DNA of 48,491 bases from Flavobacteriaceae bacterium (GCA_947453885.1 CANGIF010000025.1:1-48491); one strand, 5' to 3'. Shown: positions 1 through 8,713, numbered from the stretch's first letter. Program-made: numbers and translations. The notes: generated by a model from the sequence alone, not told the origin.

Positions 1-27
1 AACTACAAAGTGGTTTTAGATAAGTAA
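1..27 (+). CDS. 3' end of a T9SS-sorted protein (partial)
   Basis: The window opens in frame inside a coding sequence that reads NYKVVLDK and stops with TAA at 25-27. This is the same end as in the complete gene at 131-967, so the gene to the left is very likely another secreted protein with a type A T9SS sorting domain. Only these eight codons are visible, so the rest of the product cannot be described. Confidence 0.7.
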   Translation, partial: NYKVVLDK

Positions 28-45
28 AATAATTATACCAATTAA

Positions 46-89
46 GGTTGCGTTACAGTATTTTTGTTTGGTTGTAACGCAACCTTTTT
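46..89 (+). terminator. Rho-independent terminator
   Basis: A perfect 12-bp stem (GGTTGCGTTACA at 46-57 and its complement at 73-84) is followed directly by TTTTT. It lies 19 bases after the stop codon of the partial gene. Confidence 0.9.
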
Positions 90-130
90 AGTTTAACGAC
101 ATCTATAAGTACAACGTAATCAACAGCAAA

Positions 131-967
131 ATGAAAAAAATAGTTTTATTACTCGCAATTAGCATTATTCTTTTGAACTCCAGTGTGAAAACTGTTGCTC
201 AAACAACAGGTACATTGACTTTCACCTACACCCCAATAGCACATGCATCTGGAAATTTCAATGCAGACAAAAGGTATGTGTTGGCAATTTATATTATGTA
301 CGGTTCAACTTTAATTAAAACAACCAATAGATACTGTGAGGCAGCATATTATGATAAATTATCAAGTTGGGCTAGTTATGCAGGTTGTGGATTCTCTGGG
401 ACTCCATTAACTCCTGATGCAACAAGTTCGTTTTGTGAAACAACTGGAGCTATATTGGGTGGAGCACAAACCAATTATGCGCCCAGAACAGTTATATGGG
501 ACGGCATTGATAAAAATGGTAATCTTGCACAAGATGGAAATTTTTATAATATAAGATTAGAAGAAACTTGGGGATCTTCTCCTGCAAGTCATGCAATTAG
601 TTTATTCAATTTTGCAAAAGATCCTAATGTAGATGATCAAACTACAGGTATTCCTAACGATGCTAATTTTAAGGATATTTCTTTAATTTGGCAACCTACA
701 TTGTCAACTGCAAACTTTGCTGCCGCAACGGCAACGGTGTTTCCTAATCCGTCCAACACGGGTGTTTTTAACTTAGCGGTTAAAGACAGTGTTACAGCGG
801 TTAAAGTATATTCTATTTTAGGCGCAACCCTTTCCAATGAAACCGTTTCGCTATCCAACGGAGACACTAAAACACTGGATTTGTCAAGCTACAACAACGG
901 TTTGTACATTGTTTCGGTAACCAACAACAAAGGCACAGCCAACTACAAAGTGGTTTTAGATAAGTAA
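131..967 (+). CDS. Secreted DUF2271-like protein with T9SS type A sorting domain
   Basis: A 278-residue exported protein. Residues 1-24 form a signal peptide (lysines, long hydrophobic core, VAQ cleavage region). Residues about 45-150 resemble the DUF2271 family: a YVLAIYI strand, a conserved Trp region and a WDGIDKNGNLAQDG segment. This is inferred from pattern, and no enzymatic role is known for that family. Residues about 203-278 are a T9SS type A C-terminal domain: FPNP start, a GLYIVSV strand and a lysine-rich end. The domain directs outer-membrane crossing and cell-surface attachment or release. The gene is monocistronic between two terminators. Its last 27 bases are identical to the end of the gene at 1-27, and its C-terminal coding part is visibly richer in G+C than the rest. 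Confidence 0.75.
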   Translation: MKKIVLLLAISIILLNSSVKTVAQTTGTLTFTYTPIAHASGNFNADKRYVLAIYIMYGSTLIKTTNRYCEAAYYDKLSSWASYAGCGFSGTPLTPDATSSFCETTGAILGGAQTNYAPRTVIWDGIDKNGNLAQDGNFYNIRLEETWGSSPASHAISLFNFAKDPNVDDQTTGIPNDANFKDISLIWQPTLSTANFAAATATVFPNPSNTGVFNLAVKDSVTAVKVYSILGATLSNETVSLSNGDTKTLDLSSYNNGLYIVSVTNNKGTANYKVVLDK

Positions 968-995
968 AACCTTTTGTTCAGTTGCATTTTTAAAG

Positions 996-1029
996 AACAA
1001 CCCCATTATAAAATAGTGGGGTTGTTTTG
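996..1029 (+). terminator. Rho-independent terminator
   Basis: A 10-bp perfect stem (AACAACCCCA at 996-1005 with TGGGGTTGTT at 1017-1026) is followed by a T-rich run. It lies 28 bases past the stop of the DUF2271-like gene. Confidence 0.88.
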
Positions 1030-1100
1030 TTTTGTAGCAATAATGGTTTATCGCAAATAAGGTTTGTACTTTTTTATTTCATGTTTCCCGTTTTTTAATT

Positions 1101-1108
1101 TACTTTTG
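1101..1108 (+). promoter_or_regulatory. Candidate -7 element (TACTTTTG)
   Basis: The sequence matches the Bacteroidota -7 consensus TAnnTTTG and lies about 58 bases before the acetyltransferase start codon. No TTG at the usual -33 spacing is evident, so support is partial. Confidence 0.4.
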
Positions 1109-1166
1109 AATTCAAATGCCACCTAACACTGTTTTGGTGTACCGATATGACATTCAGCTCTAAAAA

Positions 1167-1790
1167 ATGAAACACAAACTACAGCTAGCTACTTGGAACC
1201 GCAAAGAGCATTTCTTGTTTTTTAAACAAATGGAAGAACCTTTTTTTGGCGTTACCACCACAGTTGATTGTACCAAAGCTTACGAAAAAGCGAAAGCAAT
1301 AGGCGTTTCCTTTTTTACCTATTATTTACACAAAACCTTAGTTGCCGTAAACACAATAGCTTGTTTTCGATACCGTATTTTAAATGACGAAATCTATGTT
1401 TTTGATAGGATTGACGCATCAGCAACTATCCTGCGCGAGGACGGTACTTTTGGGTTTTCTCAGATAGAATATGCCGCAAACATAGAACAATTTGCCGCAA
1501 ACACTAAAAAGGAAATAGCAAGAATTCAAACCACAACAGGTCTATTTACAAGAGAATTTGCCGACAATTTAATTCACTTTTCTGCTTTACCGTGGATCAA
1601 TTTTACTTCTTTTTCACACGCAAGGAGTTTTACTTGGCCCGACAGCTGCCCAAAAATAACAGTTGGAAAAATGAGGGATGAAAACGGAAAAAAAACCATG
1701 GCACTATCCGTACATGTGCATCATGGTTTGATGGATGGGTACCATGTTGGTGAATTTTTAGCCACTTTTCAAAGTGAAATGGACGCATAA
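1167..1790 (+). CDS. Chloramphenicol acetyltransferase-like protein (CatA family)
   Basis: A 207-residue cytosolic acyltransferase close to the usual CatA length of 210-220 residues. The HHxxxDG signature is complete near the C-terminus (H185-H186-GLM-D190-G191) and carries the catalytic histidine that activates the acceptor hydroxyl for acetyl-CoA transfer. Other CatA-like features are the early W-R-E-H-F segment (residues 10-16) and the PWINFTSFSHA strand (142-152). CatA-like proteins are common on flavobacterial chromosomes and many are not proven resistance enzymes, so the substrate is uncertain. No mobile element or other resistance gene lies beside it, which argues for a resident gene. 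It is a single gene with its own candidate promoter. Confidence 0.82.
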   Translation: MKHKLQLATWNRKEHFLFFKQMEEPFFGVTTTVDCTKAYEKAKAIGVSFFTYYLHKTLVAVNTIACFRYRILNDEIYVFDRIDASATILREDGTFGFSQIEYAANIEQFAANTKKEIARIQTTTGLFTREFADNLIHFSALPWINFTSFSHARSFTWPDSCPKITVGKMRDENGKKTMALSVHVHHGLMDGYHVGEFLATFQSEMDA

Positions 1791-1841
1791 TCCCGATTTT
1801 ATTTTCTTAAGATATGAAAAATGGATTAATTCCGTTTGTAG

Positions 1842-1849
1842 TATATTTG
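1842..1849 (+). promoter_or_regulatory. Candidate -7 element (TATATTTG)
   Basis: Exact TAnnTTTG match 19 bases before the porZ start codon, which would give a short leader. The -33 TTG is not clear. Confidence 0.5.
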
Positions 1850-1868
1850 CAATCCATTTTTTAATCAA

Positions 1869-4169
1869 ATGAAAAAGTCGTTTTTACTTTTACTTGTTCT
1901 TTTTGAAAGCAGTGCCTTGTTTAGCCAAAACAATTTGTCTTGGGGAGGTTATTTTTCTTATAATGCCATCAAAGACCTGACCGAATCTCCTGTAAAATTG
2001 ACCGTAGCATCAGAAAATGCGTTGTTTACTAAAAATCTAATTAAAAATGATTTAACAACAATAAACACCCTAAATGGACTTTCCGGACAGCCAATTTCTG
2101 CCATATATTACAGCGAAACGTTTAAAAAAACAGTAGTTGGCTATGAATCAGGATTGGTAATCATTATAAATGCTGACGGATCTATGTTTAATGCCATTGG
2201 TATTCTTCAAAAACAAATTCCAGCCAACATTAAAAAAATCAATCATTTCTATGAAAATAATGGCATAGTCTATCTTTCGTGTAATTTTGGAATTGTTCAA
2301 TTCAACTTAACAACACTTGAATTTGGTGACACCTATTTTTTAGGTTCCTCTGTTTCAGATTACATAGAAACCTTGCAAACAACGGTTTTTAATAACGCAA
2401 TTTATGCAGTAACGCGTAATAACGGTATAAAAAAAGGATTGCTTTCCAATCCTAATTTAAACGATTACAGCCAATGGCAAGTGTTTGATTCTGGCTATTG
2501 GAACGGCATTGCTACCCTTAACAATCAGTTGGTGGCTGCCAACAACTCCAACACTTTGTATCACTGGACTGGTACTTTTGCTTCCGCATTCTATTCGTTT
2601 ACCGACACAACCGTCGATTTTAGAGTCTATCAAAATCGGTTAATTGCGACTAGCCCAACTAAAATTGTTGTTTTTAACAACCAGTTCAATACGGTTGCTA
2701 CAGTTACCAATACTGCGTTACAAACACCAAGCGTCGCTGTTTTTACTTGTGCTACGCAAATAGAAAACACGTTGTACGTAGGAACTTTAGAGAACGGTCT
2801 GTTTGCAACATCAGCTACCAATCCAACAACTTTTTACAACAGCACACCCGATGGACCTGCTAGAAATGCATTGTTTGGAATTAAAGCTTCTGGTGCTGCA
2901 CTTTGGGCGGTTTACGGTGGTTATTCTGGCGATTACAATCCGTATACTTACAATTCATTTAATGTTAATTCGTATGGCATCAGTAAATACACCGCTAACG
3001 GTTGGCTAACTATTCCTTACAATCAAGTTTTGGGAGCCAAAGCATTAACCAAAATAACTGTTAACCCCAACAATGCCAATCAGGTTTATGTAAGTTCCTT
3101 TTTTTCTGGTTTATTAAAATTGGATAATGACGTACCCACTTTATTGTATAAAAACGACAACAGTACGCTTGAATCAATGGTTGCCCCCAATTTAGCCGAC
3201 AACATTAGAATTAACGGCTCAGCTTTCGATAAATCAGGGAATTTATGGGTAACAAACTCTCGTGTCAAAAAAGGGTTAAAAGTATTAAAAACCAACAATA
3301 CTTGGCAATCGGTTGCTTTAGATGGTGTTTTAGAAGCCTATGCAGATAACGATTACGGCAACATAGTAGTCGATAAAAATGGAACCAAATGGATGGCTAC
3401 TAGCAAAAATGGCGTTGTAGCGTATAATGAAAACGGCGCTGTTTTAAAGAAAATAACAATGGGTTCTGATCTAGGAAATCTCCCCGTTAAAGACGCTCGT
3501 GTTGTGGCTTTGGATACCAAAAACCAGCTTTGGATTGGAACTATAACCGGTTTAAGGGTGCTAACTTCTGTTGATAGCTTTTTGTCTAGCGAACAAATGA
3601 CCACCAAATCCATCATCATTTTAGAAGCCGGTTTAGCGCAAGAACTTTTTTACGAACAATCGATAACTGATATTGTAGTTGATGGTGCAAATAGAAAATG
3701 GGTTGGTACTGCCGATTCAGGTGTGTTTTTAGTGTCCTCAGACGGTCAAGAAACGGTTTACCATTTTACTTCAACCAACTCGCCTTTGCCTAGTAACACC
3801 ATTTTAGATGTTGAGGTAAATAGCGAAACTGGTGAAGTTTATTTTGCAACTGACAAAGGAATGATTTCTTTTAAAGGAACTTCTACCAAAGGAGCTGAGG
3901 ATTTGAGCAACGTTTATGTGTATCCAAATCCGGTACGTCCTGAATTTTCTGGAACCGTAAAAGTGAGCGGGTTGTTAGACAAAGCAGTTGTTAAAATTAC
4001 CGATATTGAAGGGAATTTAGTGTACGAAACTACCGCACAAGGTGGAACTATTGAGTGGGATACCACTGCTTTTGGCAATTACAAAGTGGCTTCTGGCGTT
4101 TACATGGTTTTTATTTCTTCACAAGATGGTGCTGAAACCAAAGTAAAAAAAATAATGATTATTCGGTAA
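1869..4169 (+). CDS. porZ: PorZ-like beta-propeller protein of the type IX secretion system
   Basis: A 766-residue exported protein with a signal peptide at residues 1-19 (ends LFSQ). The body is built of beta-propeller blades: a WGGYFSYN start, and recurrent WVTN, WMATSKNG, LWIGTITGLRV and KWVGTADSGVF repeats like those of two-component-regulator propellers. The last 85 residues or so form a T9SS type A sorting domain (VYPNPV ... GVYMVFI ... KKIMIIR). This layout and length match PorZ, the surface component of the T9SS attachment complex that helps deliver anionic LPS to cargo in Porphyromonas. The assignment rests on architecture and the typical N-terminal pattern; another propeller protein with a sorting domain is the alternative. 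recO follows 29 bases later and is probably co-transcribed. Confidence 0.72.
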   Translation: MKKSFLLLLVLFESSALFSQNNLSWGGYFSYNAIKDLTESPVKLTVASENALFTKNLIKNDLTTINTLNGLSGQPISAIYYSETFKKTVVGYESGLVIIINADGSMFNAIGILQKQIPANIKKINHFYENNGIVYLSCNFGIVQFNLTTLEFGDTYFLGSSVSDYIETLQTTVFNNAIYAVTRNNGIKKGLLSNPNLNDYSQWQVFDSGYWNGIATLNNQLVAANNSNTLYHWTGTFASAFYSFTDTTVDFRVYQNRLIATSPTKIVVFNNQFNTVATVTNTALQTPSVAVFTCATQIENTLYVGTLENGLFATSATNPTTFYNSTPDGPARNALFGIKASGAALWAVYGGYSGDYNPYTYNSFNVNSYGISKYTANGWLTIPYNQVLGAKALTKITVNPNNANQVYVSSFFSGLLKLDNDVPTLLYKNDNSTLESMVAPNLADNIRINGSAFDKSGNLWVTNSRVKKGLKVLKTNNTWQSVALDGVLEAYADNDYGNIVVDKNGTKWMATSKNGVVAYNENGAVLKKITMGSDLGNLPVKDARVVALDTKNQLWIGTITGLRVLTSVDSFLSSEQMTTKSIIILEAGLAQELFYEQSITDIVVDGANRKWVGTADSGVFLVSSDGQETVYHFTSTNSPLPSNTILDVEVNSETGEVYFATDKGMISFKGTSTKGAEDLSNVYVYPNPVRPEFSGTVKVSGLLDKAVVKITDIEGNLVYETTAQGGTIEWDTTAFGNYKVASGVYMVFISSQDGAETKVKKIMIIR

Positions 4170-4198
4170 ACTACCGTAACCAAAAAAACGCCATTTCC

Positions 4199-4909
4199 TT
4201 GCTAGTCAAAACCAAAGCCATAGTCATTTCAGTTGTAAAATACCAAGAAAAAAGCCTCGTCGTAAAGTGTTTTACGGCTTCAGACGGTATGAAATCCTAT
4301 TTTGTGCGCAATGCTTTTTCGGGTAAAAAAGCCGATCAAAAAATAGCTTATTTCCAACCTTTTTCACTTTTAGAGTTGGAAGCCGATCATAAAAACAAAG
4401 GCACATTAGAACATTTTAAAGAAATCAAAATTGCTTTTCCTTACCAAACACTTCATGTCGATTTGTATAAAAGCGCCATGGTTTTGTTTTTATCCGAAAT
4501 TGTACACCATTCCATTCGCGAAGAAGAAAAAAACGGACCGCTTTTTTCCTTTTTAGAAGCAGCTTTAATTCAATTGGATACGCAACCTCATTGGCCTAAT
4601 TTTCATTTAAAGCTGTTGATTGAATTGTCCAAACATTTGGGTTTTTATCCCGAACAAGTTACAGATTATCCCTTTTTTGATTTATCCGATGGGCTTTTTA
4701 CAACCAATCAAGGACTGCTTTCTCTCTCGGAACACGAAACTTTTTTGTTCAAAAAACTACTGAAACTAGAATGGAACAACTTCGAAAAAGTTTTTACAAA
4801 TTCCGAAAGACGGCTTTTACTTACTGTTGTATTGAACTATTTCAGCATCCATTTACACGGCTTTAAAAAACCAAAATCGCTGGAAGTTTTAACAGCTCTT
4901 TTTACATAG
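4199..4909 (+). CDS. recO: DNA repair protein RecO
   Basis: A 236-residue RecO of flavobacterial type, which loads RecA on SSB-coated DNA and anneals strands in the RecFOR pathway. The N-terminal OB fold is visible in residues 1-80: KTKAIVISVVKYQEKSLVVK, then a YFVRNAF strand and KIAYFQPFSLLELE. A helical C-terminal domain follows (HLGFYPEQ and later). The start is TTG, because the family begins with this M-x-VKTKAIVIS pattern and no ATG occurs upstream in frame close by. The zinc-binding cysteines of some RecO proteins are absent here. It is probably transcribed with porZ. Confidence 0.93.
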   Translation: MLVKTKAIVISVVKYQEKSLVVKCFTASDGMKSYFVRNAFSGKKADQKIAYFQPFSLLELEADHKNKGTLEHFKEIKIAFPYQTLHVDLYKSAMVLFLSEIVHHSIREEEKNGPLFSFLEAALIQLDTQPHWPNFHLKLLIELSKHLGFYPEQVTDYPFFDLSDGLFTTNQGLLSLSEHETFLFKKLLKLEWNNFEKVFTNSERRLLLTVVLNYFSIHLHGFKKPKSLEVLTALFT

Positions 4910-5051
4910 TTTGGTTAGCTATAATGGCGACTAATTTGAAAACAGCTTTTCACTAACTTTTTTATGTGAGTTTTTAAAGCCTTTTTTTTCTAATACTACT
5001 AATCAAAAAGAGTAAATAATTAAAATGTAACAGTTTAATTGGTAAATTATT

Positions 5052-5059
5052 TATATTTG
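5052..5059 (+). promoter_or_regulatory. Candidate -7 element (TATATTTG)
   Basis: Exact TAnnTTTG match 27 bases before the start of the secreted unknown protein, inside a very AT-rich stretch. No correctly spaced -33 TTG is clear. Confidence 0.5.
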
Positions 5060-5086
5060 CGATTCTAACTTTAAAAAATAGATATA

Positions 5087-5698
5087 ATGAAAAAATTTTT
5101 AGTATTGGCTGCGTTTGTAGTTTCGACTTTAGTCTCTGCACAAGACATGGATGTTGTAAAAGGGGATTTTAATTTCCTAAAAGGGCAAAAAGAAATTAAT
5201 GTAGAATTTAACTACAGTAATTTAAAATTAATGGACGACAATTTAACGGATGATAAATATGTTGCCGACAGATTAGCCGATTTAAATGGAAAATCAAAAG
5301 GGACTGGTGATATTTGGAAGAAAAAATGGTATGCAAGTCGTGAGTTGGCTTTTGAACCAAAGTTTTTAGAATTAGTAAACATTGTTTTAAACAAAGAAAA
5401 ACAAGATTTATCTTTTCAAACGAATTTAAAAGCAGCAAAATATACATTAATAGTTGATGCTGTTTGGTTTTATCCAGGATACAACGTAATGGTTGCTAAA
5501 AAAGGGGCAAAAGTAACAACTAGTTTAAAATTTGTTGAAACAGCTAATAGAAATAACATAGTTTTGGAAATCAGTAGCGTAAAAGCACCTGGAGATGTTT
5601 TTGGTGGATCATTCAGTAATGAAGATAGAATTGCAGAAGGATATGCTAAAACAGGAAAATCATTGGCTAAATTTTTGTTGAAAAAAGCACTAAAATAG
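5087..5698 (+). CDS. Exported protein of unknown function
   Basis: A 203-residue protein with a clear signal peptide (residues 1-18, MKKFLVLAAFVVSTLVSAQ). The mature part alternates predicted beta strands, has the segment TLIVDAVWFYPGYNVMVAKK near residues 120-140, and ends with a glycine-rich region (PGDVFGGSF) followed by RIAEGYAKTGKSLAKFLLKK. No lipobox or T9SS sorting domain is present, so a soluble periplasmic location is most likely. I do not recognise the family well enough to name a role. The gene is alone, with its own -7 element and a strong terminator, so it is a single transcription unit. Confidence 0.8.
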   Translation: MKKFLVLAAFVVSTLVSAQDMDVVKGDFNFLKGQKEINVEFNYSNLKLMDDNLTDDKYVADRLADLNGKSKGTGDIWKKKWYASRELAFEPKFLELVNIVLNKEKQDLSFQTNLKAAKYTLIVDAVWFYPGYNVMVAKKGAKVTTSLKFVETANRNNIVLEISSVKAPGDVFGGSFSNEDRIAEGYAKTGKSLAKFLLKKALK

Positions 5699-5717
5699 TT
5701 TCACATTTCACACATTC

Positions 5718-5745
5718 AAAACCCTAGAATTTCTAGGGTTTTTTT
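5718..5745 (+). terminator. Rho-independent terminator
   Basis: A 10-bp stem (AAACCCTAGA with TCTAGGGTTT) and a tiny loop are followed by a run of T. It lies about 20 bases after the stop of the secreted unknown protein. Confidence 0.92.
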
Positions 5746-5839
5746 GTATATACACGAACCAATCTTAAAACAAAAACACGGAAAACAGCTTAGATAAATT
5801 GTGGCTAATGGTCAAAAGATAAAATAATAAAGAGGGGTA

Positions 5840-6040
5840 TTATTGGTTTTTTGTTTTTTCAACAATACTTTTAGACATTTTGAAAATTAAAAGAATCAAT
5901 ACGGCACATATCGAAGACACAATGCCTATCAAAGCAATTAAACTATTGCCTTCTAAAACATGGTTAAAATCCAAAAGAGTTGCGTTAAAAACAATTAAAC
6001 CAACGGCAAGAGCAAGTAAAATGTAAGTAAAAATTTTCAT
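5840..6040 (-). CDS. Small two-span membrane protein
   Basis: A 66-residue protein with two hydrophobic helices: residues about 3-21 (FTYILLALAVGLIVFNAT) and 30-52 (LIALIGIVSSICAVLILLIF). A basic tail (KMSKSIVEKTKNQ) follows. The reading frame extends upstream to 6082, but the internal ATG at 6040 is preferred because it begins MKIFTYILL, a usual start for a membrane segment, whereas the upstream 14 residues are basic and look non-coding. It could be a small stress or assembly factor, but nothing in the sequence decides this. The stop lies 143 bases beyond the convergent gene at 5087-5698. Confidence 0.65.
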   Translation of the reverse strand: MKIFTYILLALAVGLIVFNATLLDFNHVLEGNSLIALIGIVSSICAVLILLIFKMSKSIVEKTKNQ

Positions 6041-6147
6041 GTAATAATTGGAATTAAATTTTTTAAAGATAACTATGCGCATTTTATTAAGTTAGAAAAA
6101 CACAAGCGATATACTAAAAATAGGGAGTAAAAATAGTAAAATTGTTT

Positions 6148-6723
6148 TTATGCCAATAGTGCTTTAACATTAGTTGCGAATAATTTAACAGCAATTGCTA
6201 ACAAAATTACGCCAAATACTTTTCTAATAATTGTTAACCCTGTTTTTCCTAGTAATTTTTCTATCCTTGCAGATGATTTTAGCACAAGGTAAACCAAACC
6301 AATATTGAGAATAATAGCAATTATAATATTAATAGTTTGAAATTCTGCTTTAAGCGAAAGCAAAGTTGTCATAGTTCCAGTACCTGCAATTAAGGGAAAA
6401 GCAATGGGTACAATTGAGGCGGTGGTTGCTTCATCATCACGGTACAACCGAATTCCTAAAATCATTTCTAAAGCCAAAAAAAACAAAACAAACGAACCTG
6501 CAACAGCAAATGAATTAACAGTAATGCCTATTAATTTCAAGAGTTCCTCGCCAATAAATAAAAAAACAATCATTATAAACATTGAAGCTAATGATGCTTT
6601 TTCGGATTGTATGTGTCCTACTTTGTTTCGTAAACTGATGATTATAGGAACGCTACCTATAATGTCTATTACGGCAAATAGAACCATAGTAACGGTAATT
6701 ATTTCTTTAAAATTGAGTGCCAT
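6148..6723 (-). CDS. MarC family integral membrane protein
   Basis: A 191-residue protein with six predicted membrane helices. It has family-typical stretches: AVIDIIGSVPIIISL in the first helix pair, GSFVLFFLALEMILG near the middle, and IVPIAFPLIAGTGTMTT. The last block, PIAFPLIAGPG-like, is the MarC signature. MarC proteins are inner-membrane proteins of unresolved function; the old link to multiple antibiotic resistance was not upheld. The start chosen is the ATG at 6723. A longer frame from a TTG at 6735 is rejected because that TTG lies inside the apparent -7 element. The gene is divergent from the DUF3109 gene. Confidence 0.88.
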   Translation of the reverse strand: MALNFKEIITVTMVLFAVIDIIGSVPIIISLRNKVGHIQSEKASLASMFIMIVFLFIGEELLKLIGITVNSFAVAGSFVLFFLALEMILGIRLYRDDEATTASIVPIAFPLIAGTGTMTTLLSLKAEFQTINIIIAIILNIGLVYLVLKSSARIEKLLGKTGLTIIRKVFGVILLAIAVKLFATNVKALLA

Positions 6724-6732
6724 TTTTTTATA

Positions 6733-6740
6733 CAAAAGTA
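6733..6740 (-). promoter_or_regulatory. Candidate -7 element for the MarC gene (TACTTTTG)
   Basis: Read on the - strand this is an exact TAnnTTTG, ending nine bases before the ATG at 6723. The leader would be only a few nucleotides long. Confidence 0.55.
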
Positions 6741-6816
6741 ACTGAAAATAGAAAACAACTGCGTTAAGACGGTGTTATTTTAAAGACAAGGTTTTTAAAC
6801 AACAAGAAAGTTTACC

Positions 6817-6824
6817 TATATTTG
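6817..6824 (+). promoter_or_regulatory. Candidate -7 element for the DUF3109 gene (TATATTTG)
   Basis: An exact TAnnTTTG ends only four bases before the ATG at 6829. If it is used, transcription starts at or next to the start codon and the message is leaderless or nearly so. Confidence 0.6.
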
Positions 6825-6828
6825 CACC

Positions 6829-7395
6829 ATGTTTCAACTAGGCAAAACCATCGTTTCAGAAGATATTCTACAAAAAGATTTTGTGTGTAATTTAGCAGCC
6901 TGCAAAGGAGCCTGCTGTGTAGACGGCGACGCGGGCGCACCCTTAAGTCAAGCCGAAACGGAAATCATGGAGGCCATTTATCCTAAAGTAAAACCTTTTT
7001 TGAGAAAAGAAGGAATAGCTGCTATTGAAGCACAAGGAACTTGGACTACAGGAACCGATGGCGATCTAGAAACACCTTTAATTGATCAAAAAGATTGCGC
7101 TTATGTTATTTTTGATGGAAAAACAGCACTTTGCGGTATTGAGCAAGCCTATAACCAAGGCGTAATAGAATGGAAAAAACCAGTTTCCTGCCATTTATAT
7201 CCTGTCCGAGTAAAAGACTTTACAGAATTTGCAGCAGTAAATTATGACAAATGGGACATTTGTGATGCTGCCTGTACTTTAGGTAAAGAAGTAGAAGTTC
7301 CGGTTTATTTATTTGTAAAAGAAGCATTGATTAGACGCTTTGGAGCAGACTGGTATTCGGAACTGGAAAAGGTTGCAAAAGACCTAAAAAAATAA
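6829..7395 (+). CDS. DUF3109 family cysteine-rich protein
   Basis: A 188-residue protein of the DUF3109 family, widespread in Bacteroidota. The N-terminal part carries the typical cluster C-x4-C-x3-CC (residues about 20-31, VCNLAACKGACC), then DCAYV, a LCGIEQAY segment and an SCHLYPVRV motif with further Cys/His residues, and later C-x3-C (ICDAAC). The arrangement recalls the YkgJ-type metal- or iron-sulfur-binding proteins, so a bound metal is likely. The biochemical role is not established. The start follows the -7 element immediately. It is a single gene between the divergent MarC gene and nrdB. Confidence 0.88.
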   Translation: MFQLGKTIVSEDILQKDFVCNLAACKGACCVDGDAGAPLSQAETEIMEAIYPKVKPFLRKEGIAAIEAQGTWTTGTDGDLETPLIDQKDCAYVIFDGKTALCGIEQAYNQGVIEWKKPVSCHLYPVRVKDFTEFAAVNYDKWDICDAACTLGKEVEVPVYLFVKEALIRRFGADWYSELEKVAKDLKK

Positions 7396-7657
7396 ATAAA
7401 AAACCTCGTTTTTTCTTGTTTAAATTACTTTAAAACCGTATGTTTTACGGATGTTGAGGTGTAAAGTCTTTTAATTAAACAATTGACAGTAAGAATTTTG
7501 AAAAAAGAACTGTAAAAACGCACTGTTTAGCGCATTGTTAAAAACTCTTTTCAATTGTGAATAAGTTTGACTTTCTTTTTTGCTTTTATTTACCAAACTT
7601 TGTAGTCCCCAAAACGCATAAAATTTCGTTATAATTAAAAAAAAAGCAAACATAAAA

Positions 7658-8635
7658 ATGGTACAAGTAGAGCCTATTTTACAAGAAAATAAAAACCGAT
7701 TTGTGATTTTTCCTATCAAACACCAAGACATTTGGGAATGGTATAAAAAACAAGAAGCGTGCATTTGGACAGCAGAAGAAATTGATTTGCACACGGATTT
7801 AAACGATTGGGAAAACAAGCTTAACGAGGACGAAAAATATTTTGTCAAACACATTTTAGCTTTTTTTGCTGCTTCTGACGGAATTGTTAATGAAAATCTA
7901 GCTGAAAATTTTGTAAAAGAAGTGCAGTATCCCGAAGCTAAGTTTTTTTACGGTTTTCAATTGATGATGGAAAACATTCACAGCGAAACTTATTCTTTGT
8001 TAATTGATACGTATGTGAAAGACGAAGTTGAAAAAGACCAACTTTTTAGAGCAATTGAGTTTTTCCCAGCTATAAAAGAGAAAGCAGATTGGGCTTTAAA
8101 ATGGATTGAATCAGATTCGTTTGCAGAACGATTAATAGCCTTTGCAGCTGTTGAGGGCATTTTCTTTTCAGGGTCATTTTGTTCTATTTATTGGTTGAAA
8201 AAAAGAGGTTTAATGCCAGGTTTAACCTATTCAAACGAATTGATTTCGCGCGATGAAGGTATGCATTGTGATTTTGCTGTGCATCTTCACAACCATCATT
8301 TGATAAATAAAGTTCCTAAAGAACGAATTACAGAGATTTTAACCAACGCATTAGATATTGAACGTAAGTTTATAACAGAATCACTACCTGTAAGTTTAAT
8401 AGGGATGAACGCTATACTGATGACACAGTATTTGGAATTTGTAACGGACAGATTGTTAGTAGAATTAGGCTGTGCAAGGGTGTATAACTCTTCTAATCCA
8501 TTTGATTTTATGGACATGATTTCGCTACAAGGGAAAACTAATTTTTTCGAAAAAAGAGTGGCAGAATACCAAAAAGCAGGCGTTATGAACACTGATTCGG
8601 ATGCACAAAAAATTAGCTTTGATGCCGATTTTTAG
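7658..8635 (+). CDS. nrdB: Ribonucleotide reductase class I, beta subunit
   Basis: A 325-residue R2 protein, close to the eukaryote-like class Ia length. It houses the diiron site and tyrosyl radical that starts reduction of ribonucleotides by NrdA. Visible metal ligands include D74 (AASDG), E105 and H108 (ENIHSE), and the DEGMHCDF segment near residue 195-205. The radical tyrosine is probably Y112 in HSETYSLL, as in mouse R2. The C-terminal tail ISFDADF matches the acidic/aromatic tail that docks on the alpha subunit. nrdA follows 158 bases later on the same strand with two hairpins in between. No NrdR-box pair was recognised upstream. Confidence 0.96.
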   Translation: MVQVEPILQENKNRFVIFPIKHQDIWEWYKKQEACIWTAEEIDLHTDLNDWENKLNEDEKYFVKHILAFFAASDGIVNENLAENFVKEVQYPEAKFFYGFQLMMENIHSETYSLLIDTYVKDEVEKDQLFRAIEFFPAIKEKADWALKWIESDSFAERLIAFAAVEGIFFSGSFCSIYWLKKRGLMPGLTYSNELISRDEGMHCDFAVHLHNHHLINKVPKERITEILTNALDIERKFITESLPVSLIGMNAILMTQYLEFVTDRLLVELGCARVYNSSNPFDFMDMISLQGKTNFFEKRVAEYQKAGVMNTDSDAQKISFDADF

Positions 8636-8713
8636 AAATAAGTATTTTAAATTTCTATTTTCATAAATCAGATCGTATAGATAAAGGAATTTGCAATAAA
8701 ATCAAATAATAAG

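Noticed and set aside
59..66. TATTTTTG as a promoter element
   Set aside because: It falls in the stem end and loop of the terminator at 46-89, so the match to TAnnTTTG is probably chance.
7396..7470. Nested inverted repeats (CCGTA/TACGG inside ACCTC/GAGGT) after the DUF3109 gene
   Set aside because: Stems are only five bases with large loops and no T-run, which is not enough to call a terminator or riboswitch.
7471..7854. 127-residue open frame on the - strand over the start of nrdB
   Set aside because: It overlaps nrdB antisense, is low-complexity in serine and phenylalanine, and has no recognisable domain; it is a shadow frame.
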